Of a stretch of 64,000 nucleotides of DNA, positions 9,187 to 17,588 are shown piece by piece. How positions within the stretch are numbered: the stretch's first letter is position 1; each line of letters starts with the position of its first letter. The notes beneath the pieces were generated by a model, which saw nothing but the letters and a program-made list of their open reading frames with translations, made no database searches and was not told the origin of the DNA. This DNA comes from Hoeflea sp. IMCC20628. Lineage in GTDB: Bacteria; Pseudomonadota; Alphaproteobacteria; Rhizobiales; Rhizobiaceae. The stretch covers positions 90,072 through 154,071 of the forward strand of contig NZ_CP011480.1 in NCBI RefSeq assembly GCF_001011155.1, written 5' to 3'. Made by a program: the position numbers and the translations under genes.

Positions 9187-11205
9187 TCAGATATAGAGCT
9201 TGTGTGCTCTCGAACGCATTTCAGCGAGTGTCGGATTGTGTTGCATCGATTGGACTAGTCGATCGACCCGCGCTTGGCCATGCAACTCCCGTAATTTTTC
9301 GTTGCCGGCGTTCATCAAACGTGTGCGCCTTTCGTTATCTGTGTAGCTTTTTGATTTGGCGTGAAAAACAAACGCTTCAATTGCCACATTCAGCCGGAAG
9401 CCATTATTAGAGGCGCGGATGCAGAAATCGTTTTCCTCGCCATATCCATTGGGAAAAGCAGCTTCGTCAAACGATCCGATCCGATCAAACACCGCTCGCT
9501 TCACACACATGCAGAACCCGTGAACAAACGGAACACCGGGCGATGTAAGGCCAAACGCGTTGCGTGCGCACCATGCATCCATGTCATCCGGGGAGAAACC
9601 GTCTGGTAGAGAATTGATAGCGGTTTGGCCTGCGCTGCTGAGATGACGGGGAATGGATTGGTAGCTGGCGGCATTGGACAACGGCCCGACGATGCCGCAG
9701 CCTTCAAGATTATACAGGCAGGCCAGCATTTTGCGGATAGCGTCCGCACCCACAATAGCGTCACTATTCAACAGAACGATATTGTCGGCATTGGATAGAG
9801 AAACTGCCTTGTTAGCAGCTTTTGTATATCCGTTTGCCTGTTCGTTGTGATGCAGGACGACACCAGCATGGTTCGCAACAAATGTTTCCAGCCACTGTCG
9901 GGTCTCTTCACCTGAGCCATCATCGACAATGACAAGTTTATCGACGCAAGCGGGCCGGTTCTCTACCACACTGCGCAAACAGGCTTTTACATCGTCTAGA
10001 GCGTTGTGAACGCAAACCAATACATCTGCTTTTGGTTTGCTGGTTTGCGTTGCAACATCAACGGATTGACCAAATGCAGGCACTGCTGCGCTTGATGCCG
10101 GTTTGGTTGCGAAAATACGGTCGCTTCCCCCGTGATTGGGAAAGAAAGTAAATGCCGGATGATCACGAACACAGGTTGGTCGTTCGGCCAGAGGCAAGAA
10201 AGCTGCTTGTGCGGCTTCAACTGCGTAATTGAAGGATAACTGGTCGCGAAGGGACCCCCGGTCGAGTTCGAACCACCATTTTGTCAATATGCGGTCCAAG
10301 TCTGGATGTCGGAGATTGTAGACGATGAAGTTGCTCTCAGCCAGTTGGTCCGGCAGAAACCCTTCTTCACTGTAGCGCTCGACCTGGCGCAAGATAGTGT
10401 CAGCATCATCCTTGTTCCAAATGACGCATGCCTCCGCCTCGTCATAAACACTGTCCCGTTTCGGATGCAGAAAGGTGCCGATCGCTAAACCGGACGAAAT
10501 GACAGAGTCAATGAGTGGCCTGATGTCGCCATTGATCATGACATTGCCATCATGCCAGACCGCAATGTCATGTTCAGGAAAAAGCAAATGTGGGTGCAAT
10601 TTCACGTAACGTGCACGCCGGATCGCCGATATATCGAAATACGGCACAGGGCGGTTGACGCCAAAGACGCGTGCAGGCTCGTCCGTAAAGGTGGTGTAAT
10701 CAGCCTCGTTCAGAAAATGGCCATATGGCAATAAACGATCGTAACCGCCCGTCACGGCCCTGAACACAGCAATGTTTCGGTGTTTGGCCCGGGTTTCCAA
10801 ATGGTTTTGGTAAAGGGCATGGTAGTCTTTCAAGGACTTGAATTGAAATATGTCGCTGTTCTCAGTTGAAGGAAGCGGTGAAGACCTCACAAACGCGGTG
10901 TCAAGCGCACCGGGTTCTTTTAGCCGCCGGAATATTGTTGCGGCCATTTCAACTGGACCAACCTGACGCAGCTGGCCGAGCGCTTGGAGAAATGTGTTGC
11001 GCAATCCACCCTGATAGCGAATTGCCTCTCTCAGATTGGCTTTCGATCTGTGCAAGACCGTTCTCAACGCTGTACCAAAGCGCCGCTGACGTAGCAAATC
11101 CCGCAAAGCACTGCCGCGCTTTTTGAGCTCTGCGACGCTCTGCTCCAGCTCGGCATATTTTTGCCTACTGAGTTTCAGTTTTTGATCGTCTTGACTATTC
11201 GGCAT
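9187..11205 (-). CDS. Two-domain glycosyltransferase (DUF616/TOD1-like domain plus GT2 domain)
   Basis: The 672-residue protein opens with a short coiled-coil-like segment. Residues about 140-330 resemble the DUF616 (TOD1/MUCI70) glycosyltransferase-like family (FRAVTGGYDRLLPYG, YFDISAIRRARYVKLHP, VWHDGN). From about residue 390 a GT-A fold GT2 domain follows: VCVHNALDDVKACLRSV, VIVDDGSGEET, and a DxD-like site in VLLNSDAIVG, then GEENDFCIRA. Such proteins transfer sugars from nucleotide donors to growing polysaccharide at the inner face of the membrane. It is the last gene of the leftward operon, after the 2,3-dehydratase. Donor and acceptor cannot be read from sequence. Confidence 0.82.
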   Translation of the reverse strand: MPNSQDDQKLKLSRQKYAELEQSVAELKKRGSALRDLLRQRRFGTALRTVLHRSKANLREAIRYQGGLRNTFLQALGQLRQVGPVEMAATIFRRLKEPGALDTAFVRSSPLPSTENSDIFQFKSLKDYHALYQNHLETRAKHRNIAVFRAVTGGYDRLLPYGHFLNEADYTTFTDEPARVFGVNRPVPYFDISAIRRARYVKLHPHLLFPEHDIAVWHDGNVMINGDIRPLIDSVISSGLAIGTFLHPKRDSVYDEAEACVIWNKDDADTILRQVERYSEEGFLPDQLAESNFIVYNLRHPDLDRILTKWWFELDRGSLRDQLSFNYAVEAAQAAFLPLAERPTCVRDHPAFTFFPNHGGSDRIFATKPASSAAVPAFGQSVDVATQTSKPKADVLVCVHNALDDVKACLRSVVENRPACVDKLVIVDDGSGEETRQWLETFVANHAGVVLHHNEQANGYTKAANKAVSLSNADNIVLLNSDAIVGADAIRKMLACLYNLEGCGIVGPLSNAASYQSIPRHLSSAGQTAINSLPDGFSPDDMDAWCARNAFGLTSPGVPFVHGFCMCVKRAVFDRIGSFDEAAFPNGYGEENDFCIRASNNGFRLNVAIEAFVFHAKSKSYTDNERRTRLMNAGNEKLRELHGQARVDRLVQSMQHNPTLAEMRSRAHKLYI

Positions 11206-11320
11206 AGTGCATTGCCTCGCCCAGCAAACGAAAGCGAGAGATCCGTCCGGAACCCTCGCTTCGCGGTATGACCCGGGAGCCCATTAGACGAGGAACGGCA
11301 ATCTCCACCATTTCCACTCG
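11206..11320. other. Short intergenic spacer inside the leftward operon
   Basis: These 115 bp separate the dehydratase and the glycosyltransferase. The minus strand carries GGGTTCCGGAC and CTCGCTTTCG pyrimidine/purine runs, but no clear hairpin with a T tract. Read-through is therefore likely. Confidence 0.35.
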
Positions 11321-12601
11321 CTATTGCGCTGGTCGGTTGGACCCCAGTGTTTTTGGATTCAACTCATCGAGAAGCCCGCAAGCCATGACGCGCAGTTGGA
11401 TTGATATGATATTTGAGCACAAAAACAGCTGCTTGAGCTGACCAGGCGTCACCCAAAACTCATTGGCCAAACGCTCATAGCTGCCGTCGACATTGCGGAT
11501 TTCGAAAGTGCTTTCATGGTTGATAAAGCGCCCCCCTTCTTCCGAGTGTTCGAACGTGCGGTAGACGGTTCCAACCCGGTCAACTGCGGAGATATCGCCG
11601 CCGGGGTGCACAACACGGCTCGGCGCGATGATCGATTGGTTGTCGATGCCGTATTCTTCGCGAACGCTCAACAGATACTCGGGTCCGCTTGCAGTCACCC
11701 TGCGATAAAGCACAACGAGGCCCGGCGATTCGACACCGATCAATGGCTGTACCCAAGTCGCAACTTCGCGCGTCAAAGCCTGACACTCAAAAAGGCACAT
11801 ATAGCGCGTATGTTCACCGACAGCTTCCACACCCGACGAACCCAAGCGCCAATTTTTCAATTCATGCAGCGACGTGAGAAGGTATTGTTGCTTGGTTCGC
11901 CCTTTGCTCCTGAAATAGAAGTCTAGCAGCTCCGTCGGAGGTTCGTCCGATGAACGCTCGCCGGTCACATGATAATCCCAATCATACATCGCGGCGAGCG
12001 ATCTGAGGTCCGTGTTGAGGAAGAAGGGCTCGAGCGACATGTCAGACAAGACTGAAATGGGCACCCACGTGGTGTTCAACGTCGTGGGCAGCAGTTTATC
12101 CGTTTCAATGTAATTGTGGGTTTTGCTCTTCTGATAATAGAGCTCACCCAGGTCCACCTGCATGGAAAAACTGATGAGCCGTGAGCCGGACGGATAGGAT
12201 TGGAAGTGATCGATGAAGTCGGTATCGCGTCCTCCATGCAGCTTCATGTAGTTGGCAGCGGTCGACTGGACGGTGGGACCATACTGCACGACCCCCGTAT
12301 TGCCCGGCTCCGCACGCGCTTGCACACAGGTGTACATTTCCCCGTCGTGCTCGGCGATCAAGAGGCCAGTCAAGGCACTTTGTGGCTGATAAAGAACAAT
12401 CGATTCAAAGTCTGTATTGGGCAGTGTCAGGCCAAGAATGTGAAAGAACCCACGGCTTTCGTGTGAAACCGTACCATGTTTCAAAAACCAGCTTTTTGTC
12501 GAATCGAAAGGAATAATGTTCAGCGCAAATTTGCTCTTATCGAGATTTTCATCGCGGTGTTTCCGAAGCGCTTCTGCGGTCTTGCATATTTCAATCGTCA
12601 T
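11321..12601 (-). CDS. NDP-hexose 2,3-dehydratase (EvaA/TylX3 family)
   Basis: The 426-residue protein shows the two-fold repeated architecture of this family. The first half has WFLKHGTVSHESRGFF, then LYQPQSALTGLL, QARAEPGNTG and GPTVQSTAANYMKLHGG, the best-conserved family block. A weaker second copy near the C terminus reads LVVLYRRV, EEYGIDNQS and WVTPGQLKQL. These enzymes remove the C2 hydroxyl from NDP-4-keto-6-deoxyglucose, the first step toward 2-deoxy- and 2,6-dideoxysugars in antibiotic and O-antigen pathways. The likely substrate is made by RfbA and RfbB in this window. A dedicated 3-ketoreductase was not found nearby. ATG 12601 is preferred; an upstream in-frame ATG at 12643 exists. 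Family assignment rests on motifs and substrate is inferred. Confidence 0.8.
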   Translation of the reverse strand: MTIEICKTAEALRKHRDENLDKSKFALNIIPFDSTKSWFLKHGTVSHESRGFFHILGLTLPNTDFESIVLYQPQSALTGLLIAEHDGEMYTCVQARAEPGNTGVVQYGPTVQSTAANYMKLHGGRDTDFIDHFQSYPSGSRLISFSMQVDLGELYYQKSKTHNYIETDKLLPTTLNTTWVPISVLSDMSLEPFFLNTDLRSLAAMYDWDYHVTGERSSDEPPTELLDFYFRSKGRTKQQYLLTSLHELKNWRLGSSGVEAVGEHTRYMCLFECQALTREVATWVQPLIGVESPGLVVLYRRVTASGPEYLLSVREEYGIDNQSIIAPSRVVHPGGDISAVDRVGTVYRTFEHSEEGGRFINHESTFEIRNVDGSYERLANEFWVTPGQLKQLFLCSNIISIQLRVMACGLLDELNPKTLGSNRPAQ

Positions 12602-12685
12602 TGTATCCCCATCCGCTCTAATCGCCTGACTGCCTAGATGCACGGCTTACTCTGGCGATGGTGGTTTCTAGTCTAATGGCCAGTT

Positions 12686-13912
12686 TCACAAGTAATCTAT
12701 TTGATCGAGTATCTCTCGGCGTAAGCGGTAGACACTGGGGTTTGGTCCGTCTGCGGCGAAAACCGTAACCACTTTTAATCCGAGAAAACGCCCGAAACGT
12801 TGGTACACCGGCGTGGACCGCATTGTGTTTGGCGTGACGACAAACACCTTGGTATCCGGCGTCATCCAGAATATATTCGATAGCTCGGCACCTTTGATGC
12901 CGATGACGACTTTGCTGTTGTAGAACTTCTTGATCTGGTTGAAAACATTGTCCGAACCCGGCTCATACATTTCGATATTTTTGCTTTTGCTTTTGAAAAG
13001 CTCAAATAGCTCGTTAATTTCAACAAGAGAACGCCTGGAAGCCCCATACTTTTTCGCTTCAGCCTGACCCTTCTCGCTGTAATATTCTGGCTCCGGCGAT
13101 CGGCGCAGCAATAGGCATTTTTGGTTGGTTTGTTTCCTGGGCCTTATTCGCTTCTTGCCGATGGCGACGGGCGCTTTTCCCGACGCAAACCTGAAGGCAT
13201 TCAGGCTTTGACGCAGCATTTTCTGTCGAACCCGCACGTGCCACGGGCCGCTGCGTTCCAGGAATCTGACGATGGATTTCTTCAAAGCCTGAACGCGAGG
13301 AGAGCCACTTAAATTCGGTTCGGGATCGCGCCGCTGCATGATTCCGGATTTCGCCGCTTCGGGTCCTATTACCTGACCGAGTACCCAACTGCGAACTTCA
13401 CGCATATCATCCTGAAATTGCATCAAAAAATTTGGCTGGTTCAATACGCTCTTCAGGAACTCATTCTCGCGATAGTCTTTTGTCGAACCGCGGAAGCTGT
13501 ACTCGTCTTCAAACAACACGCTATCGAAATTGATCATGATATCCCAGCGCGGCACCTGCTGGCATGCGTCCGTAAATTTTTTGCGATCTATGAATTTGAT
13601 ATCCTGCGAAATGAGCCCGAACATTTCGCGGCTAACAACATTCATCACCGGCCCGCAGTCTTCGAGGACGAAGCTGAATGCAGCGTCCTCGTCTTTCTTT
13701 TTGGCCTTAATCGCAAGACTCATGCCCGGCAGCACATATCCCCAGAAATAGTGAAAGAAATGCTCTTTGGAACCAAAATGTCCGTATTGGGCACTGAATT
13801 GTAGCTCTATAACTTTCGGATAACTCATGACATTCCATTTAACTCGTATTTCTTTCACCGGAAAACCGGCGAAATCCATGAAGTTCGTTCGAACCTGACC
13901 AATCTGCCCCAT
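12686..13912 (-). CDS. GT61-like (DUF563-type) glycosyltransferase
   Basis: The C-terminal third carries the pattern of GT61/DUF563 enzymes: LLLRRS for the start of the nucleotide-binding domain, SRRSLVEINELFELF, FNQIKKFYNSKVVIG, and IKGAELSNIFWM in place of the common HGAGLTN motif. The N-terminal 250 residues are not recognised. The start at 13912 has a good AGGAG nine bases upstream; a later ATG at 13828 is possible. It is the first gene of the leftward operon and faces the acyltransferase across a 350-bp divergent region. Replacement of the usual histidine by lysine in the HGA-type motif is notable and could alter activity. Confidence 0.68.
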   Translation of the reverse strand: MGQIGQVRTNFMDFAGFPVKEIRVKWNVMSYPKVIELQFSAQYGHFGSKEHFFHYFWGYVLPGMSLAIKAKKKDEDAAFSFVLEDCGPVMNVVSREMFGLISQDIKFIDRKKFTDACQQVPRWDIMINFDSVLFEDEYSFRGSTKDYRENEFLKSVLNQPNFLMQFQDDMREVRSWVLGQVIGPEAAKSGIMQRRDPEPNLSGSPRVQALKKSIVRFLERSGPWHVRVRQKMLRQSLNAFRFASGKAPVAIGKKRIRPRKQTNQKCLLLRRSPEPEYYSEKGQAEAKKYGASRRSLVEINELFELFKSKSKNIEMYEPGSDNVFNQIKKFYNSKVVIGIKGAELSNIFWMTPDTKVFVVTPNTMRSTPVYQRFGRFLGLKVVTVFAADGPNPSVYRLRREILDQIDYL

Positions 13913-14263
13913 AGGCTTCTGCTCCTGTCAGGTGCCATCTAGTCGATATTTCTTCAATACTTAACGCGCTCAACCTGCGGCTTGGCTTAGTCGCGGGCGA
14001 TGAAGTGAGACCTTTTTGCCACAGGTCTAACTGATTTAGATACGAGCCAAACGCGACACGTAGATAGCAACCTGCGCCGGATTGCAATGGAACGCGCAGC
14101 GTTTAAAAGGCTTCCATCGCTAACTTTGGAGGACTAAAATCATGATCGACCCCCCGAAAAAAACGTTCAGATCATTGATCGCGCAGCAATCGCGGGACAG
14201 TGCATTTTTCGCACATGGTGCAGAGCGTGCAAACAATGCTCATTGCGCACTCAGCTCCAGCCA
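13913..14263. promoter_or_regulatory. Divergent intergenic region of the polysaccharide locus
   Basis: About 350 bp separate two outward-facing transcription units, so promoters for both should lie here. Short AT-rich patches are present, but no -35/-10 pair stood out enough to place one. A run of C then A (CCCCCCGAAAAAAA near 14151) is conspicuous. Confidence 0.4.
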
Positions 14264-16270
14264 ATGAACTACAGACCGGAAATAGACGGACTGCGTGCGA
14301 TCGCGATTGTATCTGTTCTCGGGTATCACTTTTTCCCGGTAGGCGCGCCGAATGGCGGACTGGGTGTTGACGTCTTTTTTGTAATCTCGGGATTCGTCAT
14401 CACGGCTTCACTCTACTATCGACGCGACCGAAGCCTATCAAACTTTTTGATCGAGTTTTTCAAACGGCGTGTCAAACGTCTGATGCCCGCACTTCTGGTC
14501 ATGATCGCGGTGACCGGGGTTGCAATATCGCTCATGGACCCGGTTCCTGAGCAGAGTATCAACACTGGTATTGCGGCGGCGTTGGGCCTTTCCAACAACT
14601 ACCTCTACATTATCGCGCAGGACTATTTCGGGCCGACATCCGCTCTGAATCCCTTTACGCACACATGGTCTCTCGGCGCGGAGGAGCAGTTTTATCTCCT
14701 TTTTCCGTTTTTGTTCTGGATCGGGTGGAAGTTAGGCGGTTGGCTTGGCGCCAGCTTACTGTTGATCAGTTTGGCGCTTTCGTCCTTTGCCGGCTGGCTT
14801 CTGATCCAGGGCGACAACCCGCTCGCGGCTTTCTACATCGTCGTATTCCGGTTCTGGCAGATCGCTTTCGGTGCATTGGTGTTTCTGGCCCAACTCCGGT
14901 TTGCGCCGGGGAGACTCAATGCGGCAACTTTCGCACTCAAGACTGTTTCAGTCCTCGCGCTTGTCGCGTTGTTGTTCATGCCACTTGAAATCGACCGGCA
15001 GATTGCGGCGATGGTCTGCATCATCGCGACGGGCGCCGCGCTGTACGGTATCGGAGAAAGCACGCGTGCATTTCGGGTGTTGCAAACCGGTGTGACTCCA
15101 TACTTAGGCAAAATATCCTACTCACTCTACCTTTGGCATTGGCCTGTCATGGTCTTTCTGGCTTGGATAATCGGGAAGGGTCCGGCCACGGCAGTAGCCG
15201 GCATTGTTGTTTCGATCCTGTTGGCACATGTCAGTTGGGCCTATCTGGAACGGCCTCTGCGTGATGCGAGCTGGTCGGCTGTATCACGCCGCGAGTTGGG
15301 CGCAGGCCTGCTCGCGATGGTGACAACAGCAGGTCTTCTGCACATGTACAACACCACCGGAAGGCAGCTGCTCTTGGGTGAGCAGGTGACCTCTGACGCG
15401 GAGTTGGGGCGGTCATCTTTATTTCTGCCCCATGTTTCGGAAAATGGTACTGTCTGGGCTGGGCGGGACTGCACACTTGTCAACAATCAGGACATCGGCA
15501 AGATCATTGAGGTTGAACGTTGCACGGTCAGCGAACCACTCGAAACGGCGCAGTCGCGCGTCCTAATTATTGGCAACAGCTTTGCTCCGGCGTTTGCTGC
15601 CGCCTATGACATCAGCTCCATCCATGACGGTGCAAAGACAAGCTTCATCCTCACTGCAAAGTTCGGCGGCTCGCCGGTACCAGACATCGACTGGCGCTCC
15701 CACAGCCGTGAGGCGACCGCCGACTACTGGGCGCGCGTGGTACCCGTCTTGCTCGCGCAACTTCAGCCTGGAGATCAGGTGCTGCTTATCAGCGATCTGG
15801 CGAAACTGTCGCCCGAACAGGACAATGAATGGGCCACCAAAGCGCGCGAAGATCTCCGCAAGGGGTTGATTGAATTCAGCGATCAATTGGCTTTGCAGGA
15901 TATCGGGCTTTCTGTGTTGGGTCCTCTACCGTTTATTCGCGAGGCCGACTGTACACCTCAGATGGCCCTTCGCCAGTGGCGCTCTGCCGGGCTTTCTTTG
16001 TGCCGCTACTACAGTCGGGACGAAACGGTGGAACGGTTCGCACCAGTGACAAACCTTCTCGGCTCTCTCGTCACTGCGGGCAAAATCGACGTTCTGGACC
16101 TATTTGAGGTCTTCTGTCCCGACGAAGTGTGCGAATACACAGACAACGATGGCATCTTACTGTATCGCGACGTCTATTCGCATGCCAGTCTGAAAGCGGC
16201 ATACCGCTCGCGTGCATTGGTGGCCAAGTGGCTTAAACAAGTCCAAGCCACCTCCAGGGGAATCGAGTGA
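14264..16270 (+). CDS. Acyltransferase-3 family protein with C-terminal SGNH domain (OafA/YrhL-like)
   Basis: The 668-residue membrane protein starts with YRPEIDGLRAIAIVSVLGYH, the hallmark of acyltransferase-3 enzymes. About ten membrane spans follow, including the typical HTWSLGAEEQFYLLFPFLF. The C-terminal 250 residues form an SGNH-hydrolase-like domain with the serine block IIGNSFAPAF and a late DVYSHASL catalytic D/H pair. Such proteins O-acetylate or otherwise acylate surface polysaccharides. ATG 14264 places the conserved motif at the very N terminus. An ISAs1 insertion changed the last codons: the original end read TSR-stop and now reads TSRGIE-stop. The protein should stay functional. 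Confidence 0.9.
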   Translation: MNYRPEIDGLRAIAIVSVLGYHFFPVGAPNGGLGVDVFFVISGFVITASLYYRRDRSLSNFLIEFFKRRVKRLMPALLVMIAVTGVAISLMDPVPEQSINTGIAAALGLSNNYLYIIAQDYFGPTSALNPFTHTWSLGAEEQFYLLFPFLFWIGWKLGGWLGASLLLISLALSSFAGWLLIQGDNPLAAFYIVVFRFWQIAFGALVFLAQLRFAPGRLNAATFALKTVSVLALVALLFMPLEIDRQIAAMVCIIATGAALYGIGESTRAFRVLQTGVTPYLGKISYSLYLWHWPVMVFLAWIIGKGPATAVAGIVVSILLAHVSWAYLERPLRDASWSAVSRRELGAGLLAMVTTAGLLHMYNTTGRQLLLGEQVTSDAELGRSSLFLPHVSENGTVWAGRDCTLVNNQDIGKIIEVERCTVSEPLETAQSRVLIIGNSFAPAFAAAYDISSIHDGAKTSFILTAKFGGSPVPDIDWRSHSREATADYWARVVPVLLAQLQPGDQVLLISDLAKLSPEQDNEWATKAREDLRKGLIEFSDQLALQDIGLSVLGPLPFIREADCTPQMALRQWRSAGLSLCRYYSRDETVERFAPVTNLLGSLVTAGKIDVLDLFEVFCPDEVCEYTDNDGILLYRDVYSHASLKAAYRSRALVAKWLKQVQATSRGIE

Positions 16271-17504
16271 AACAATCATCTGGCGATGATGCTTGCAAGG
16301 TAATCGTCGTCCCAAGCGGCGACTTTTCGTCTGAGGCGCAGCGAGTCTTTTCCGGCGGCCATTCGGATGAGGTTATGGGCCATGTGCTTGAGCGCGGTGA
16401 AATTGGCTGGGGCATGATCTGTTCGAACCCGGCATTCGTCGTCGCGAAAGACCATGTCCATAACCCAGTGCAGGCTGTTCTCGATTGCCCAATGGCTTCT
16501 GACGATTGGTCCCAATTGCCTGGCCGGCAGCGCCAGGGGGGTAATGTAGAAGCGGGTCTCCCGTTCGATTTTCTCGCCGATTTCGCGCGTGCTCTCGACC
16601 ATGACGACCGCTTTCAGGCCGGGCCAGTCATGGCGTTCCTGGAGCCAGTCTATGTCATGGATGACGGTGGTGGTTCTGGTCTCGATGCGGCCGTGGTCGC
16701 CATCGACCGTCTCGTCCCGACTGATGGTCGTGTCTTTGAAATCGTTGTCTTTCTGCTCGGCGGCGAAGATCGCGACATCGTCGCGCAGCGAACCTTGATT
16801 GCCTTTGAGGGCAAGCACGTAATCGGCCTTCCTGTCGAGGATCTTGTCCGCGATGGCACGCTGGCAACCCATCGCGTCGATCGTCACGATCGCCCCCTCG
16901 ATGGCAAGCATGTCCAGGAGATTGGGAATGGCGGTGATCTCGTTGGCCTTCTCGGCCACCTTGACCTGAGCGAGCACGAGGCGCTGGCGTGCGGCAACGG
17001 CCGAGACCATGTGGATCGCCGCCTTGCCGGCCTTCTTCTCGAACGAGCGGCGCACCGTCTTGCCATCGATGGCGATGATGTCCGCAGGCGCGCCAGTCAG
17101 CGCGGCGACCCAGCCGGCAAAGCATTGCTGGAACTTCTCGGCGTCGAGCGTGGCGAAGATGTCGCCGAGGTGATCGTGCGATGGCGTCCCCGCTCGAAAC
17201 GGCCGAAAGCGGCGCAGAAAATCAAGCTTCTTATCCCCAAAGCGGGCGATATCGACGAACGTCTCCGCCCCAGCCAAAACCGCGAGCAAGCTCAGAAGCA
17301 GCACTTCGTCGAGGGGATATGCCACCTTGCCCGGTTGCCGACTGTCCGGCAGATCCGTGAAATACCGAAGAAAGACAACCGCTTCGCCAACCGCACCACA
17401 ATCCGCCACCACATCATCCATCGCCGTCCTCCTTCCAAATCAGAGGATCACGACAGATTCAGCTTAATACCCGTTTGTCACGCACTTCTTCACCCGATTG
17501 CACT
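16255..17504 (-). mobile_element. ISAs1-family insertion sequence with 10-bp target duplication
   Basis: Direct repeats AAGCCACCTC lie immediately outside both ends (16245-16254 and 17505-17514). The inner ends are inverted repeats: CAGGGGAATCGAGTGAA on the left and the complement of CAGTGCAATCGGGTGAA on the right. The 1250-bp size and 10-bp duplication fit the family. The insertion sits exactly over the acyltransferase stop codon and upstream of ugd, so it may affect transcription of ugd. Confidence 0.92.
16276..17421 (-). CDS. ISAs1-family transposase
   Basis: The 381-residue DDE transposase has the ISAs1 N-terminal associated domain (FTDLPDSRQPGKVAYPLDE). The catalytic core follows (AIDGKTVRRSF, VTIDAMGCQRAIADKI, ADYVLALKGNQ, and HWAIENSLHWVMDM with the final glutamate). 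It fills the element and is uninterrupted, so it is likely functional. Together with the perfect target duplication this suggests a recent insertion. Confidence 0.93.
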   Translation of the reverse strand: MDDVVADCGAVGEAVVFLRYFTDLPDSRQPGKVAYPLDEVLLLSLLAVLAGAETFVDIARFGDKKLDFLRRFRPFRAGTPSHDHLGDIFATLDAEKFQQCFAGWVAALTGAPADIIAIDGKTVRRSFEKKAGKAAIHMVSAVAARQRLVLAQVKVAEKANEITAIPNLLDMLAIEGAIVTIDAMGCQRAIADKILDRKADYVLALKGNQGSLRDDVAIFAAEQKDNDFKDTTISRDETVDGDHGRIETRTTTVIHDIDWLQERHDWPGLKAVVMVESTREIGEKIERETRFYITPLALPARQLGPIVRSHWAIENSLHWVMDMVFRDDECRVRTDHAPANFTALKHMAHNLIRMAAGKDSLRLRRKVAAWDDDYLASIIAR

Positions 17505-17588
17505 GAAGCCACCTCCCGCTGAACTTGTTTCTGCTGTTTGAATCATATAATAAACGCGAGATTACGCGCAAAAGGGATTACAGGGACC

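Noticed and set aside
16267..17541. 424-codon plus-strand frame across the ISAs1 element
   Set aside because: It is the mirror of the transposase, which has clear DDE motifs; the mirror frame has no recognisable domain.
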